From Chara braunii (lineage: Eukaryota > Streptophyta > Charophyceae > Charales > Characeae), in the NCBI GenBank assembly GCA_003427395.1, contig BFEA01000402.1, positions 1,135,425-1,169,810 of the forward strand: a stretch of 34,386 nt of DNA, given 5' to 3'. The translations under genes and the position numbers were made by a program. Numbering within the stretch: position 1 is the first letter of the stretch; the number at the start of each line of letters is the position of its first letter. Below the pieces are notes generated by a model. It saw nothing but the letters and a program-made list of their open reading frames with translations, did no database searches and had not been told where the DNA came from. This document shows, in pieces, positions 10,456-21,861 of the stretch.

Positions 10456-12832
10456 GGGCGCGATATCGCGCCAGGTGCATTCGATAGTGGAGATGGCGGG
10501 AAGCAAGCTTGGGCGNGGCAGAGAAACGGATAACTCGCGCAGATCGTGATGAAATTGAGCNAANGGAAGGTCGAAGTGGGGGGTTTTGATGACTGCGAGT
10601 GTAATGGTAAGGTTAGATCTGTGCGAAAGTTAGTGGATTAGGAGGTTAGGAGAAAGAGTGGTGCGCGGGGCTATGGAGGAGGCAAAGAAGAAGATGGGAA
10701 AAAAGGAGATGATAACTCGTTTCTGCGTGGGTTTCAGCAAGTGAGGAACAGTTTCGGAGGTTTTCAGCTATGGCGAGTTGATTAGTGAAGTTAGTTTTGG
10801 AGTAAGATTAGTAAAATAGAGGTTAGTATGAAACGATTTGCGTGGAGATGGCAAGGAGGGAGATGAGGTGAGAACGGGGAAGTGCAAAATCGCTCATTCT
10901 GTAGCGAAAGCGGGCGCGGAAAGGTAGTGGATCAGGAATTTCAAGCGGGGCGAAATGAGTGGTAGCGATTGTTTTGGCCTTAGATTGGCAAGATAGATGT
11001 TAGATAGGAGAAATAGTGCGTGGTGAGGACATGAAGAAGCGGGGGTGGCGAGAATAAAGATCGAATAAAACGTCCCTTTTTGGATGGAAGCAAATGAGTG
11101 AAGGTCTCCCTCGGGAGGTGGAAGGAGCGCTAAATGGGATATCAAAATCGGATTCTTAGATTGATGGGCGGGTTTTTCGATACATGCAGCGAGCGCTGCG
11201 TTGGGAAGGAAATCCTTTACGTTATTTTTGTAGCCGTGTGCATGCACCTTCCCACGGTATAGGGGAAGAGTCATCTTTGCTTGAAGTAATGAGCAACGGG
11301 GTGAAGCGATTCCCTCGTCGAAATCTGCCATCATTAGTCTTCCTCCCTGCTCGTAGCTAACTGTTTCGTTGTCTGGATACCGCCCTTTACCTTGTGGGTG
11401 GTCGGATGCGTTAAGAAAGAATGGACTTGGACGTATTCTACCGGAATATTCGACCGAGGCAATAGAAGGCAGGCAACAACAGGCGAGTTAATTTGAATAT
11501 CATACAGAGAGAATGTGAGAGGGAGGATGAGGATGATGATAATGATAGTGATTAGGCACAAACCTAGGCTTGGTGGTGGATTACAGGGTTCGTATCTTCA
11601 TGCTCTACGGTTATTGTTACTGGCGCCAACAAAGTGGACTGTCAACCCGGAGTTTGCCAGTAGTGGCGCTGTCGCAGCCTGAGCGTTGAGCGAGCAGGCT
11701 TGGAGGAATACACTCACCTGGTAAGCCGACAGTGCGAGGTAGATCGGAAGATGAGCTGCGGTGAACACTTACCCGGCCGGGGCCGTGACCAGATGTATTG
11801 GGAAGACTAGAAAATAGACACAGAGGAGTGGCAGTCACTGACTCTGTTGAGATAGTGAGGGTTACCTGTTTCGGCCGGTGGTTGTCGCCGGACACCAGAT
11901 CGGGAGCTAAGTACAGTTAGATGTCAGTTGGTGAGGAAACTGGAACCGTATAGGGAGAGAGAGTTGCCAAGGTAATGAGAGAAGAGGGGAGTGCACTTGT
12001 CACTAAAGAGTGGCAATACAGTAACGGTCGGAAGCTGAGTTGTCGGGCCAACTGTTCGCGAATGAGTTAATAACGTATTGATTCGTGCTCTAGCGAAGAA
12101 GACTTAGTCCGTTTTAACTCGCTCTATTATTCAAAGTGGCGCGAGTCCAGCTGTGGGACTGTCAAGGCTCACCTGTCGACCGTGCGCTGCTCATCCTATC
12201 GGACGAAAGGGCCAAAAAGCTGACCACGAGGGGCTACCGACTGGCCAGTGAACAGCTAACTCGCTGAACGAATTAGCTGCAGGTGAGCAGTAAGGAAGGG
12301 AGNTGNGNGCCAGATGTTTACCTGTTNACTGGTGTGATACTCATCTTATCAGCATGCGCAGCAGGCAGACCANCAGCAAAAGTGTCGACCCGGCTATTGA
12401 CCAGTGTGTTGTTCGTCCAATTGAGCANGTAGNAGGAGGATGAACNGNGAGGCTGCGAGTTCATTTATAGCCGTTGCATTCGCCCACTAGCACTGCNGGG
12501 TGGCTAAGTCGCGGGGAGAAGTGACTGAGTCNCTTTTAAGGNGGCTATTGCTGCGAATTGGGGGTTCGTCAGGTGGGTTGAGNTCGGCAGTTTGACTTCA
12601 GGTGACCAAGCNGTTGTTCCTTGGCCACCATTGCGGGGCCCTCGGGCGCATCAAGGTTATAAGGTCCTCTCCCGCAAGTCCGAGTGCACCTCTCTTGNAT
12701 CTGAGAGTCTCAAACTATCTCTTTCTGCCTTTCTCACTCTAAGTCTAGTCTGTTGGTTCTGAGAGGAAGGCGGCAGGCGGGATTGCAACCCGTAGGACCG
12801 CAGCAAGACTCTGTGGAGAGTTTGCCCACCGA
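10456..12832 (+). other. Internal non-coding domain of the LARD, third part, with ambiguous bases
   Basis: GC-rich and without recognisable domains. The longest frame is 10894-11334 on the minus strand (146 codons), similar to nothing I know. Isolated Ns occur at 10516, 10561 and 10564, then fifteen of them at 12303, 12306, 12308, 12327, 12373, 12428, 12433, 12446, 12448, 12497, 12532, 12542, 12583, 12612 and 12698. Scattered single Ns suggest a consensus over collapsed, slightly different copies. Confidence 0.5.
12761..12782 (+). promoter_or_regulatory. Candidate polypurine tract
   Basis: A 22-base stretch beginning gagaggaaggcgg has only three pyrimidines and lies about 50 bp before the first base seen in both LTRs. 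The true LTR start is upstream of what the window shows of the 5' copy, so a tract here followed by a TTG-beginning LTR is possible. It is not a clean purine run, so confidence is low. Confidence 0.25.
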
Positions 12833-15800
12833 TTGCGGGAACTCTGCCGGAACTCAGGAGGAGTTTTGGAGGCAGGGAATCGAAAGGTAATCATTGTTTC
12901 CCCTCTATAAACCCGGTTATAACCCTTATCTATATCCCTCTTTATACTTTGACTGAGTATATTGCATGCCTCTCTACTTTGACTTCCAGTTTGACTTTCA
13001 GGACAGAAACCAGACTAAGCAAAAGGAACATATGTGCAATATGAGTTTTAGTTTTATTTGTTTGACTGAAAGCAGATTGTGAGATTGCATCTGGGGGAAA
13101 AGTGGGAGAAAGGTAATTTTGCATGAAGTTTGACAGGGTCAACTAAAGGCTGGGCCAGTTTCATAAGTTTGGAAAGGTTCAGTACTACGTTTATTTTGAA
13201 TTACCTGGAGAACCAGATATGTTCCATAAGTTTGGGTAGTCTGGCTGCTCTGACTTGCGAGGGTTGCTTGTGGTTGACTTTTCAGGAGTCAGTGAAATCC
13301 ATAAGTTTGGGTAGTCTGGCGGCCTTGTTTTTTTTGGGTTTCTGTGAGTTTCTTTTTGCTTTGGCCTTAAGATAATAGACTAGGCAAAGGAGTAGACAAG
13401 TTCCATAAGTTTGGGTGGTCTTGGTCCAATGCCACGCACATTGTGGAACCAAAATAATATAATTTGGCTATACTTTACTATTATTGTATCTATGAACAGG
13501 CTAGTGAGACAGGGTTCCATAAGTTTGGGTGGTCTGAGTATAGCCTATCACCCACTTAAGAGAGTACTAATTAAGAATAAACTTGTGGTAAGAAGAGGCA
13601 CACTGAATCTTGAGCTGAAGATGATCGGTTCAGTTGTATGCTACCTCAAAAGATTAAGTGAAGATAATTATATAAATCTTGGATATTTAAACAGTTCAAG
13701 GCGACTAGGGTGACCCAGTCATATGCTCAAAGAAGAGAAAAGTTCTTATGCCCTGTGTTTGTGTATACTCTATGGCTGAGCTAGACATGTTCCATAAGTT
13801 CGGGTAGTCTAGCTTTATGCCTTATGTAAGTTGGGTATAAAGGGGATAAATCATTGAAAGACTATGAACTATTGTTTGTTAAGTTTACTCTGGGATGGTG
13901 AGAGTACTTACCTTTGTGGCTTGGCCTGCATGTGACTGAGTGAGGCTACTACTTAGTCTGAGTTTCAGGTTGATAGGTAGTTGCTTTAGTTGTTCGCCAC
14001 GTGCTAGAGCCATAGGAGTTAGTTTCAATTCTTGCATTTTCTGAGCTAAGTTTTTTTACCTAGGTCAATTTTTGCATTTTCTGGGATCTTTTGTTATACC
14101 TGGCCTTATATAAATCTTGGTAAGTCACTGTCTCTACGGGAAGCACTGCCCAAATTTCTACAAAACCAAGGAGTTAGTAAGCTTTGTTTTTTTCAGGGTC
14201 TAACTTTTTTGATTTTTTGGCTTAGTAAAAATTGGAACATCTCGTTTTCTAAAGGAAGTGTTGCCCAAATTTTTGCTAATTCAGGGAGTTAGACAAAATT
14301 AGACTTTGAAAAGTTTAAGTCACTGTGGATTATGAACTTAGCTTTGTATAATTTCTGGAAATACACTTTTCCTACGGGAAGCGCTGCCGAAATTTTCTTA
14401 GTTTAGAGGAGTTAGATTATATTTTGACAGATGGCGATTCTTGCAATCCACTCTATATAGAGGAGACTCTGCTAGGGTTTACCTTTTTTTGGGCACTTGC
14501 TTAGAGGCAGACCTAGGCTTAGTTTGTAGAAGGGTCTTGGGTGAGAGTGTGTTATGGAGTTGTATTCTCCATACACTTATGACTTTAGTTTGGGGATTGG
14601 TCTGTTTTTTGTTACAGGTCTTCTTGATCGATTGATTCACAATTTGGGCTAGATTCAGGTTGATCCTACGAGGACCGTCTTCTGTTATCACTGATAACAG
14701 GTCGGTTGACGATTCTTTGGTCTACGATTCAACTTCAATTCACTCTTGCCACTCAACCTAAAGGCTTTAGCCTTGTGATTTGAACTGTTTTGTTGTGTTT
14801 TCACCCGGATCTTATTTTTGAATGGTCATTTAAAGAAAAGTACTGAGTATTTTATTTTGAGGAGTTGCAGAAAGAGTGAGGCTTGTATGGCAAAAGGCAA
14901 GGGGTGTGAGTGCAGAGAATGGTTGAAGTTATCCTCATGTAGTGCATAGACTTTTTGGTTGGATCTTTGATGTGATTGCAGGTATGTTTGGTGATTCGGA
15001 CTTTGAATTTGACTATCTGCGCTCACATGCATATGTATATGGCTGAGAGGAGGTCCACTATGACTGTGAGAAGTGATCGTCCAATATTAATAACCCTTTA
15101 TATTTATGTGATATATATATGTCTTGAGTGTTTCGCCTACTGGGACCATGTGTAAGCGTTAAACAGATTATGTTTTGAGAGAAGAGAGAGATCCCCTGTT
15201 ATCCTTTGCTTTTTAGAATTTTATAGTTGGACGTTGTAGTCCGTGGCAACCGTCAAAGTCAAACCCCTTGACTTATCTCCAGGCCCTAGATGATGGAGCT
15301 GGTCTCCAGGGCAATAAGAGACGATTGCCACCACAGGTATGAACCTGTGTACTACCCACTCTCCGCAGGGAACCGAAAAGGGTGTGGTTCTCAACCACAC
15401 TTGGCGATTATCCCGCATCGAGAGATTAACCCTCAAGGCTCATGTCAGCCGACACTTGAGTGTCGAATGCGACCCTCGATATTAACGAGGACCGCATGAG
15501 TATGGGTACTACATAGTACGCCATCATTGCGATCGCTTGCGTATGCTTGCATTGCAAATCGATATGAGTTAGCCCTGCGTCCGCGCGGTTTTATACTAAG
15601 TCTCGTGCGTGACGCCAATCCGATTTCCGCATCGGAGAGTTATGGGATGACTACTAAGGGACTAAGAGTGTTGTCGTGTTGTTTGTTCAGTGTAGTTTTG
15701 TGTATGTATACGTATGCGTGTGTGTTTTTATTGTGGTGTATGCGTGATGTGTGGGATGTGTCCTAGTCGACCGACGACGGGTCGCGTTTGGGACTTCAGT

Positions 15801-16178
15801 CCCCCAAGATGCCGATTCTCGTGCGGGTTCGATAGAGGAGTAATACCGCACGTACCCCCTATGCTACAGCGAACGAGAAACACCCTCGGCTGGTCCACCT
15901 CTGCGATTGCAGCTGATTAGCTTTCGTACTGTTAACTGGTAGCTTGACGGGGATACGCCCACCGAAGGGAGGTGACAACTCCCGTAAGATGGAGGTAAGT
16001 CGTGCCTCGCGTAGGCCCTATCCTGTCGTAGAGGCTCGGGAGAGGTATGGTTGGCGCACTCGGCCGGAGCGGCTTGCGGAAGTTCCATGTACGTATCGCG
16101 ACGAGGATTAAGTCCAACTCATGCGTGACGTGGCCGGGAGGGTCCCGCGCTGCCCTTGTAAGGTGCCGGACCGATGCG
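12833..16178 (+). repeat. 3' long terminal repeat
   Basis: Direct repeat of 1-3361. Differences include a 15-bp insertion around 14760 (aaggctttagccttg), replacement of the sequence near 1665 by gaggagactctgc at about 14461, and many single-base changes. Both LTRs carry a 79-codon frame at the same place (2710-2949 and 15527-15766), but at least ten residues differ, so nothing suggests selection on it. Similarity ends at gaccgatgcg (16178), then unrelated flanking DNA begins. Confidence 0.85.
13157..13816 (+). repeat. Six dispersed LTR motif copies (3' LTR)
   Basis: Same six boxes as in the 5' LTR, at identical relative positions (13163 to 13794). Box five keeps the consensus ccataag here, whereas the 5' copy has ccacaag. 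Confidence 0.65.
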
Positions 16179-17174
16179 ATTGGTAATATCCATGATTCTG
16201 CATATTGGCGAAACATTAAGCATGAACAAATAGGCTGCAACGTTGACAATCATGTTCAGAACCCTGTCGTATTGATGTTACATTCGTGCTAACTTGCGAA
16301 AGACATATGATGCTGGTCTTACAAAGGGTCGGGCCTCAATGTTGTCCTATGTTATAAATGGTCAGGTTGACGAGTATAGCACTGTTTGGGTTAGGCCCTT
16401 AGCGAAGAGGTGTAAGCAGCAATGTGTCGCTTTAGAGCATCCTTGCAAGCCGCCTTAGAATGAATTGACAAATAAAATTTTACCTCGGCTCCATATTTTA
16501 TATAATACTGCACTGCCATGGTAAAAAAAGTAGATCAAGTGGTCCAATTACACCCCGACAAATATGTGAGTTAGATCTTCTTCATCATATCCTTTCACAG
16601 AGAGAGGATCATAGAAGAGGTGAACGAGATAACAAAGCTTGTAAGGTCGCGAAATAACAAATGCAAAGAAGAGAAGAGAGTCAAGAGACACAACAATGAC
16701 ACCTCTATAAGAAACACACCACTCGACATAAGTAGATGCCATGTAAAATGTTCCAAGATATACTTGTTTCCACCGTTGAGAACAATGAACCCCATCATGA
16801 TAGTGTATGACCGGATGAGTAGCCCGTATATTCAAAACGATGATGTATTGTGTTTGGGAATGAGAGGGTAGATGTTATTCAGTGATGTCAACAAGTGATG
16901 TGAAAAGTTCTAAAATTTCAATTGTTTTGCAGTATAATCATATCGGATTGCATTAATTTTTCATCTCACCGCTTTGTGTAAAAGTTCAGTTAGACTTTAG
17001 TGTGATGCATAACACTTGCCCCTCCCCCCCAACAGTCAATGTTTTTTTCAATAAAAATGTTATTGCAAAAAATTTTAATATCCTTCCAAAATACTAAAAT
17101 ACATCATACAATATGATACCTACCTAGGCTACTACCCAAGTGGTTTGGACCACTTACCGGGCCAGGTCATATAA
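16179..17174. other. Flanking non-coding DNA after the LARD
   Basis: No gene or transposon is recognised. Overlapping frames at 16548-16835 (minus, 95 codons) and 16620-16871 (plus, 83 codons) encode nothing I know; the minus frame has a hydrophobic stretch that could be a membrane segment. The right part is AT-rich. Confidence 0.4.

Positions 17175-17209
<35 letters not shown>
17175..17209. repeat. (TA)n microsatellite
   Basis: About 17 uninterrupted AT dinucleotides. Confidence 0.95.
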
Positions 17210-17213
<4 letters not shown>

Positions 17214-17222
17214 AGGTCACCA

Positions 17223-17684
17223 GCCCGTACGTACGGAGGTCCCCGGGCCAACCTCCGTGAGAGGCGATTAATGAAAGGCCTAAAATTCGATGAATTTTTG
17301 CAAATTTTTCACCGAAAATGTCATATTTCTTTAAACTTTTACTCTTTTCTCAGTTTTTATTTTTGCCTGCTATATATGTGCTTTAGGGTATATCTGTATT
17401 CAGTTTCACCGTATTTGAAGCAGTAACAAAAAACTTAGCAAAAACAGCAGACTCGAAAAAAACTTTGGCGAACTCCGAAAGCTACAACGAATAGGGATTT
17501 ATAGTGCTCTTGAGTTTGATTTTTTGTTTTTTTTTTCGCCTGATTGTTTTTGTTTTATGTTTGTATTATAACCCAGCATAGTTCGTTCACAAAAGTTCCG
17601 ACAACATTGCTTGTAGCGACGCGGCGAAAAACCCCGAATTTTTAGCCTTCCATTAACCACTAGTGGTGACCTTCGTACGTACGG
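17223..17684. repeat. Inverted-repeat element, possible diverged MITE
   Basis: The left arm starts cccgtacgtacggaggt at 17223 and contains ttaatgaaaggcctaaaatt. The right arm (about 17628-17684) read in reverse complement starts cccgtacgtacgaaggt and contains ttaatggaaggctaaaaatt. The arms match well over about 60 bp with small indels, then drift apart; the loop is about 330 bp and AT-rich. The sequence cgtacgtacg at both ends is itself palindromic. I found no clear target duplication, so a transposon identity is inferred only from the structure. Confidence 0.5.
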
Positions 17685-17715
17685 GTGTTCGGGGTCCGAA
17701 CTCGACAACGTTCGG

Positions 17716-18081
17716 CCCCCACCAAAACTTATTTTGGGGCCTCAAAATAAGTTTTTTTATTTTTTTCTTTTATGTGAGTTCTCTATGATGTGAGGTACAT
17801 GTTTATAAAATTTGAAGTCATTCTGCTCAGCCAAAATAAAAATAAAAATCGTTAAAGATGGCGGTGTCAAAACGTATTCGCTCACTCACTATTGTACTTT
17901 TTTTTTACTTTTTGTTTTCACTTTATCGCATGGCCTAAACAAATTTATTATTTTTTGAAAATTTTTTAATGGGTCTTGTATGATGCGAAGTACACATCTA
18001 TAAATTTTTTGAACTGTGTCAAAAAAAAAAATGAAAAACCACCAAAAATGGCGGTGTCAAAAACGTGCTCGCTCACTCACT

Positions 18082-18114
<33 letters not shown>

Positions 18115-18115
18115 A
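17716..18115 (+). repeat. Two diverged tandem units of 200 bp
   Basis: The core atggcggtgtcaaaa, followed by a variable part and cgctcactcacta, starts at 17858 and again at 18058, exactly 200 bp apart. Upstream matching parts include tatgatg(t/c)ga(g/a)gtaca and ataaa-ttt. Each unit ends in a T run; the second is 30 Ts (18084-18113). Confidence 0.75.
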
Positions 18116-18799
18116 ATATCAGTTTGATTTTCTGCATTTTATTTTTAGTTCAAATTTGGTAAGAAATTTGGATGTAATGCTCAGGCAAATGTTGTTTATT
18201 TCAGTTTTGTTCGTAACTTATCTTTTGTTCATATATATCGTTAAATATATATATATATATATATTTTTATTTTTTTTGTCGACGTTCGGCGTTGACAACG
18301 AAACGCATCACCAAGGGGTCCCGTATGTTCGAGCGTTAAGGTTCGGGCGTTCGGCCCGTCCTGAGTACCGGTTACCCTGTACATATATATGTATTAATAT
18401 ATTTGAATTTGGTAAATAATTTGAATATATGACTGTGGGAAAAAAATGTTCTAATTATTTTTTTATAATATTAGTTGTTTTTCACAACTTTTGATTTTTT
18501 TTTTTTTTTTTGCCTGTTGAAGCTTTCCTTTGTCATCGCACGGTCAGGGCGCCTGGGCAAACGAGCTTACCCAGGCGGGCCGGCTGGTAGGGTAGATATC
18601 TACTATCTACTTCTACCATAACTCTTAATTTGTTTAGCTGGTTTGCAAGACGGTCACTATGAGGCTCACTCTTAGACCCGGAATAACCCAGCATGTCATG
18701 CAAACCCTTTACCATGTTTGTCAAGCTTATTATTATTTTTTTTATAGGTTGTTCGTCGGTGTAAAGAGATAAAACTAAAATTCCACTATTGTATTTGTC
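18116..18799. other. AT-rich spacer with simple repeats
   Basis: It contains a short (TA)n at about 18243-18264 and a T run near 18497. A GC-rich patch at 18286-18375 with gttcggc and gttcgggc words resembles the patch at 17690-17715. No gene is seen. Confidence 0.5.
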
Positions 18800-20101
18800 C
18801 CGCCCTACCTCCCCAGCATCCTCGTCGCTCAGGATCCCACCCAGACATCACCTTCACTACCCCCCGCCAGTTCGTTCACTTCCTGCATCAGGAGGACGTT
18901 ACCCTCTACTCGGTGAATGTCATGGATCTTCTTCAGTACGATCCGCTTTGCACTCATCTCCTTGAAGCCCGATCCCCCTAATCCTACCTTTGTTTTCGCG
19001 GCTCTTATTTCTACATATACCGCTCAGCCTACGGATACCCCTTCAGTATCCAAGGTCCCTACGCCATCCACTGTCGAGTCTACACATACATCTTGCGCGG
19101 ACGCAGACGTTGAGGAACTCGAACGGTTCATATGACCTACTTAGAGTCCATCGTTTATATCTTTCATCGAGAGTATCACGATGTTTTTTCCCTGTATTTC
19201 TCATACAGTGAAATCCCTCTGATGCGTTGTGTTGAGCATTTTATTCATCTTATGCCTAACTGTCGCATCCACTATCAGACACCCTACCGACTTTCGATCT
19301 AAGAGGTCATCAAACTCAAGCGTCAGCGTGAGGAGCTCCTTCGATTGTGTTTCATCAAACCCTGTTACTTCCCCTGGGGTGCACTTGTCCTCTTCGCTCG
19401 CAAAGCAGACGAAACTCTTAGCCTCTGCATCGATTAAAGTGGCCTTAATCGTTACAAGGTTAAGAACAACTATCTCATGTCTAGCACAGATGAGCTGGTT
19501 GGCCGTCTGACAGGCAACCGCTTCTTTACGAAGATTAATCTTCGTAGCGGTTATCACTAGATTCACGTTCAACTTGTAGTAGAGAATTAGTCGAAGACCG
19601 CCTTTAGATCGTGCTTCAGCCACTACGAGTTCACAGTGATGTCATTTGGCCTCATCAACGCACCCGCTACCTTTCTGACGACGACGAACGATAACTTCAT
19701 GTACATCCTTGAAAATTATGTTTTCGTATACCTGGACGATATCTCGGGCTACAATCGTACCTTAGAGAACCATCTCAAGCATCTCCACGAGGTCCTTCAA
19801 CGCTTATGCAAGCATGGTTTCTACGCTAAACTCAGTGAGTGTCGCTTTGCTTGGTGCAAAATTAACTTTTCAAGACACCATGTGTTTGATCAGGGTCTCT
19901 AGATGGACGATGCAGTCTATATCCACATCTGTCAAGAAGCTTCACAGTTTCCTCAGACTTACAAGTTACTACAGCAACTCCACCATCCTTTGGAAGAACC
20001 TGCTATGGTTTTGGATACTGCTCTGCGAAGATGTTTTTTGTGCCGTCAAGAAGGAGGGGACTTGTACGTCGGTTTTTCGCCTTCCCAATTTTCGATTCTC
20101 T
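18800..20101 (+). pseudogene. Ty3/gypsy chromovirus pol remnant: reverse transcriptase
   Basis: The translation, with several stops and frame changes, follows the usual order of a gypsy-type polyprotein. A pre-RT linker (RQFVHFLHQEDVTLYSVNVM, about 18869-18928) leads into RT motifs: PYRLS, LKRQREELL, SPWG-like PWGALVLF, the CID segment (next codon is a stop), FFTKINLRSGYH, and MSFGLINAPATF (about 19639-19677). The catalytic YLDD box is intact at 19729-19740. In-frame stops (after CID, after GYH and others) make it non-functional. The 3' end is interrupted by a hAT-like insertion at 20110. No gag or protease was found upstream. Confidence 0.85.
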
Positions 20102-20109
20102 CTTCATAG

Positions 20110-20518
20110 CATGGCAGCGGCGGACAAGTGAACCGGACAAGTCCGGACACCGGAAACCGGATTTCCCGGTTTCATCCGAACGTCCGGAGTTCCGGTATTT
20201 TTCGGTTAATCTAGACATAGCGAGTACATGTCAACAACCAAGATGAGTGGGAGGAAGGCGAAGACATGGAGTAGCAGCAAGAGGACGTGGACGGGGAGGA
20301 GCGGGAGGAGGATGAAGACGAGGAACATGACGACAAAGATCCGAAAAAAGAAGGAAAAAGGGTGCCACGTGGCATGAGCAGGGAAGGGAGCGGGGGAGGT
20401 TATAGCAAGTACATGATGATGACCAAGAGGAAGAGGAGGAGGAGCGGAAGGAGGACGCAGACATGGAGAAGGAGGAGGCGGACGGAGGAGCAGAAAGGAG
20501 GAAGACCATGACAACAAA

Positions 20519-20578
<60 letters not shown>

Positions 20579-21098
20579 GCTTTCACTTCTCCTCGCGTGG
20601 CCTTTGCTGCACCCACTGCCAGCCCTCCTGCGCCTGCTCCGCGTCTGCTCCTTGCCTGCTATTGCTGCCTCGTTGCCCTGCTTCTTCCTCCCTCTGACAA
20701 TGGCTGTAGTGGCGGGCATGCAAGCTCGAACATTGTTGTGGGAGGATGGGTGGCCGAACTCGCAAGATGGGATGATGAATTCAAAGATTGTGCCCACTAC
20801 GAAGTTGCCACAATGCAAGGATGACATTCAAACGGGCAGAAACATAGAAGGAATAAAATTTCCCACAGGCAAAAAATAATAATTTTGGGCCTACCGGCTG
20901 CCCCTTCAGGGCCAAAAAAATTCTGCTCGTATTTTTGGTTGGCAGTCCTGGGTGAGACGAAACGCCCTGGACAAAAAAAAAAATAAAATGGTCGTTGGCC
21001 AAAGGGCCTTGAATCCGGACCGGGATCCGGACACATTCACCAGACACCGGACACTGGACGGTCCGGATCCTTGTCCGGAGGCCCGGATCGCTGCCATG
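20110..21098 (+). mobile_element. Non-autonomous hAT-like DNA transposon (989 bp)
   Basis: It has perfect 10-bp terminal inverted repeats, CATGGCAGCG at the left and CGCTGCCATG at the right, flanked by a perfect 8-bp target duplication CTTCATAG (20102-20109 and 21099-21106). An 8-bp duplication is the hallmark of the hAT superfamily. Each end carries seven CCGG words within about 100 bp, like the subterminal transposase-binding repeats of hATs. There is no transposase. The interior has a purine-rich region (20225-20520), a (GA)n tract, and a stretch at 20577-20830 that could be captured host DNA. It lies inside the chromovirus pol; outside it, the frame continues directly into IVTTDAS of the RNase H region. 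P instability factor or Mutator families are less likely given 3-bp and 9-bp duplications. Confidence 0.9.
20524..20576. repeat. (GA)n microsatellite inside the hAT-like element
   Basis: About 26 GA dinucleotides without interruption. Confidence 0.95.
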
Positions 21099-21106
21099 CT
21101 TCATAG

Positions 21107-21861
21107 TCACCACTGATGCGTCATATTTTGCAGTAGGAGTTGTACTTTCTCAGGTTTTTCTCACTCCTAATTTTCCTTATGCCCATGTTCCCCACTTTCC
21201 AACCCCATCCTACCGACACCGCTTCTCAACTAACGTTTATCCTTCTACCTCTTTCCTCCACCAATAATCCTCTTGTCACTTACTATCCGACCATCACAGA
21301 GCGTTGGATTGTCGAGGCTAATGTTGAAGATGATCCAATTGCTTTGTACTCCTGTCAGTTATTGTCCATCGAGATAAACTACACTCTCGATGAACGTGTC
21401 AGTGAGGTTCTCGCAATAGTTTATGTTATCCGATACTAGCATCATTATTTGCATGGGGTACTCTTCATGGTGTGCACGAACAACTTTGTTGTCCCCTCGA
21501 CAGGCACGCAGTTTCAACCCTCAACCTATCAAGGGTAAAACGAACCGTGTCGCTGATGTCTTGTTCCGTCGTCCTGGTCACAATTATGAATCCATCCAGC
21601 TTGCTTTCATCGCACTAACCATCGTTGATCAATCGATGGTTGATGCATATCGTACTCAGTACCGCCACTGCTAGGATTATCATGATATCCACTCGACATT
21701 GCGGAGTGGCAAGATCGTTCCTTTGTACTCCCTTAGTGAGAACGGTCTCCTGTACTGGCGTGGTCAGTTTAGTGGTATAGAACAACGCATCTGCATTCCC
21801 TCCACTGGATAACTCTGTGTCTAGGCTATAGAAGAGTGTCATGACCATGCAATTGCGGATA
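21107..21861 (+). pseudogene. Chromovirus pol remnant: RNase H and start of integrase
   Basis: It resumes the polyprotein after the hAT-like insertion. VTTDAS followed by FAVGVVLSQ (about 21106-21152) is the first RNase H motif with its catalytic aspartate. EINYTLDERVSEVLAIVY (about 21371-21424) corresponds to the second motif. GKTNRVADVLFRRPG (about 21532-21576) is the usual RNase H/integrase junction, and EECHDHAIA at about 21827 is the start of the HHCC zinc-binding part of integrase. Frameshifts and stops (for example after YRHC at 21672) show decay. A MITE interrupts it at 21862. Confidence 0.85.

Larger units (their letters stand above)
1..16178 (+). mobile_element. Large non-autonomous LTR retrotransposon (LARD-like), left edge outside the window
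   Basis: Two direct repeats of about 3.35 kb (1-3361 and 12833-16178) flank about 9.4 kb of internal DNA. A tRNA-Asp primer binding site directly follows the first repeat, which fixes the plus orientation. I find no gag, protease, RT, RNase H or integrase motif in the interior on either strand; open frames there are short and overlap on opposite strands. Long LTRs with a non-coding interior are the defining features of LARDs, which are mobilised by proteins from autonomous partners. The interior is longer than in the classical barley LARDs. The repeats differ at about a dozen positions in the first 360 bp, mostly transitions, so the insertion is not recent. Alternatives are a coding element decayed beyond recognition, or two LTRs joined by misassembly, since an adapter scar lies inside at 10417. 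Confidence 0.8.

Noticed and set aside
10894-11334. A 146-codon minus-strand frame in the LARD interior
   Set aside because: No recognisable domain or conserved motif; length is within chance for this composition.
16548-16871. Overlapping plus and minus frames after the 3' LTR
   Set aside because: No motif, and similar open lengths on both strands suggest chance.
20231-20879. Long frames with Ser/Leu and Arg/Glu runs
   Set aside because: They read through the (GA)n tract inside the hAT-like element.
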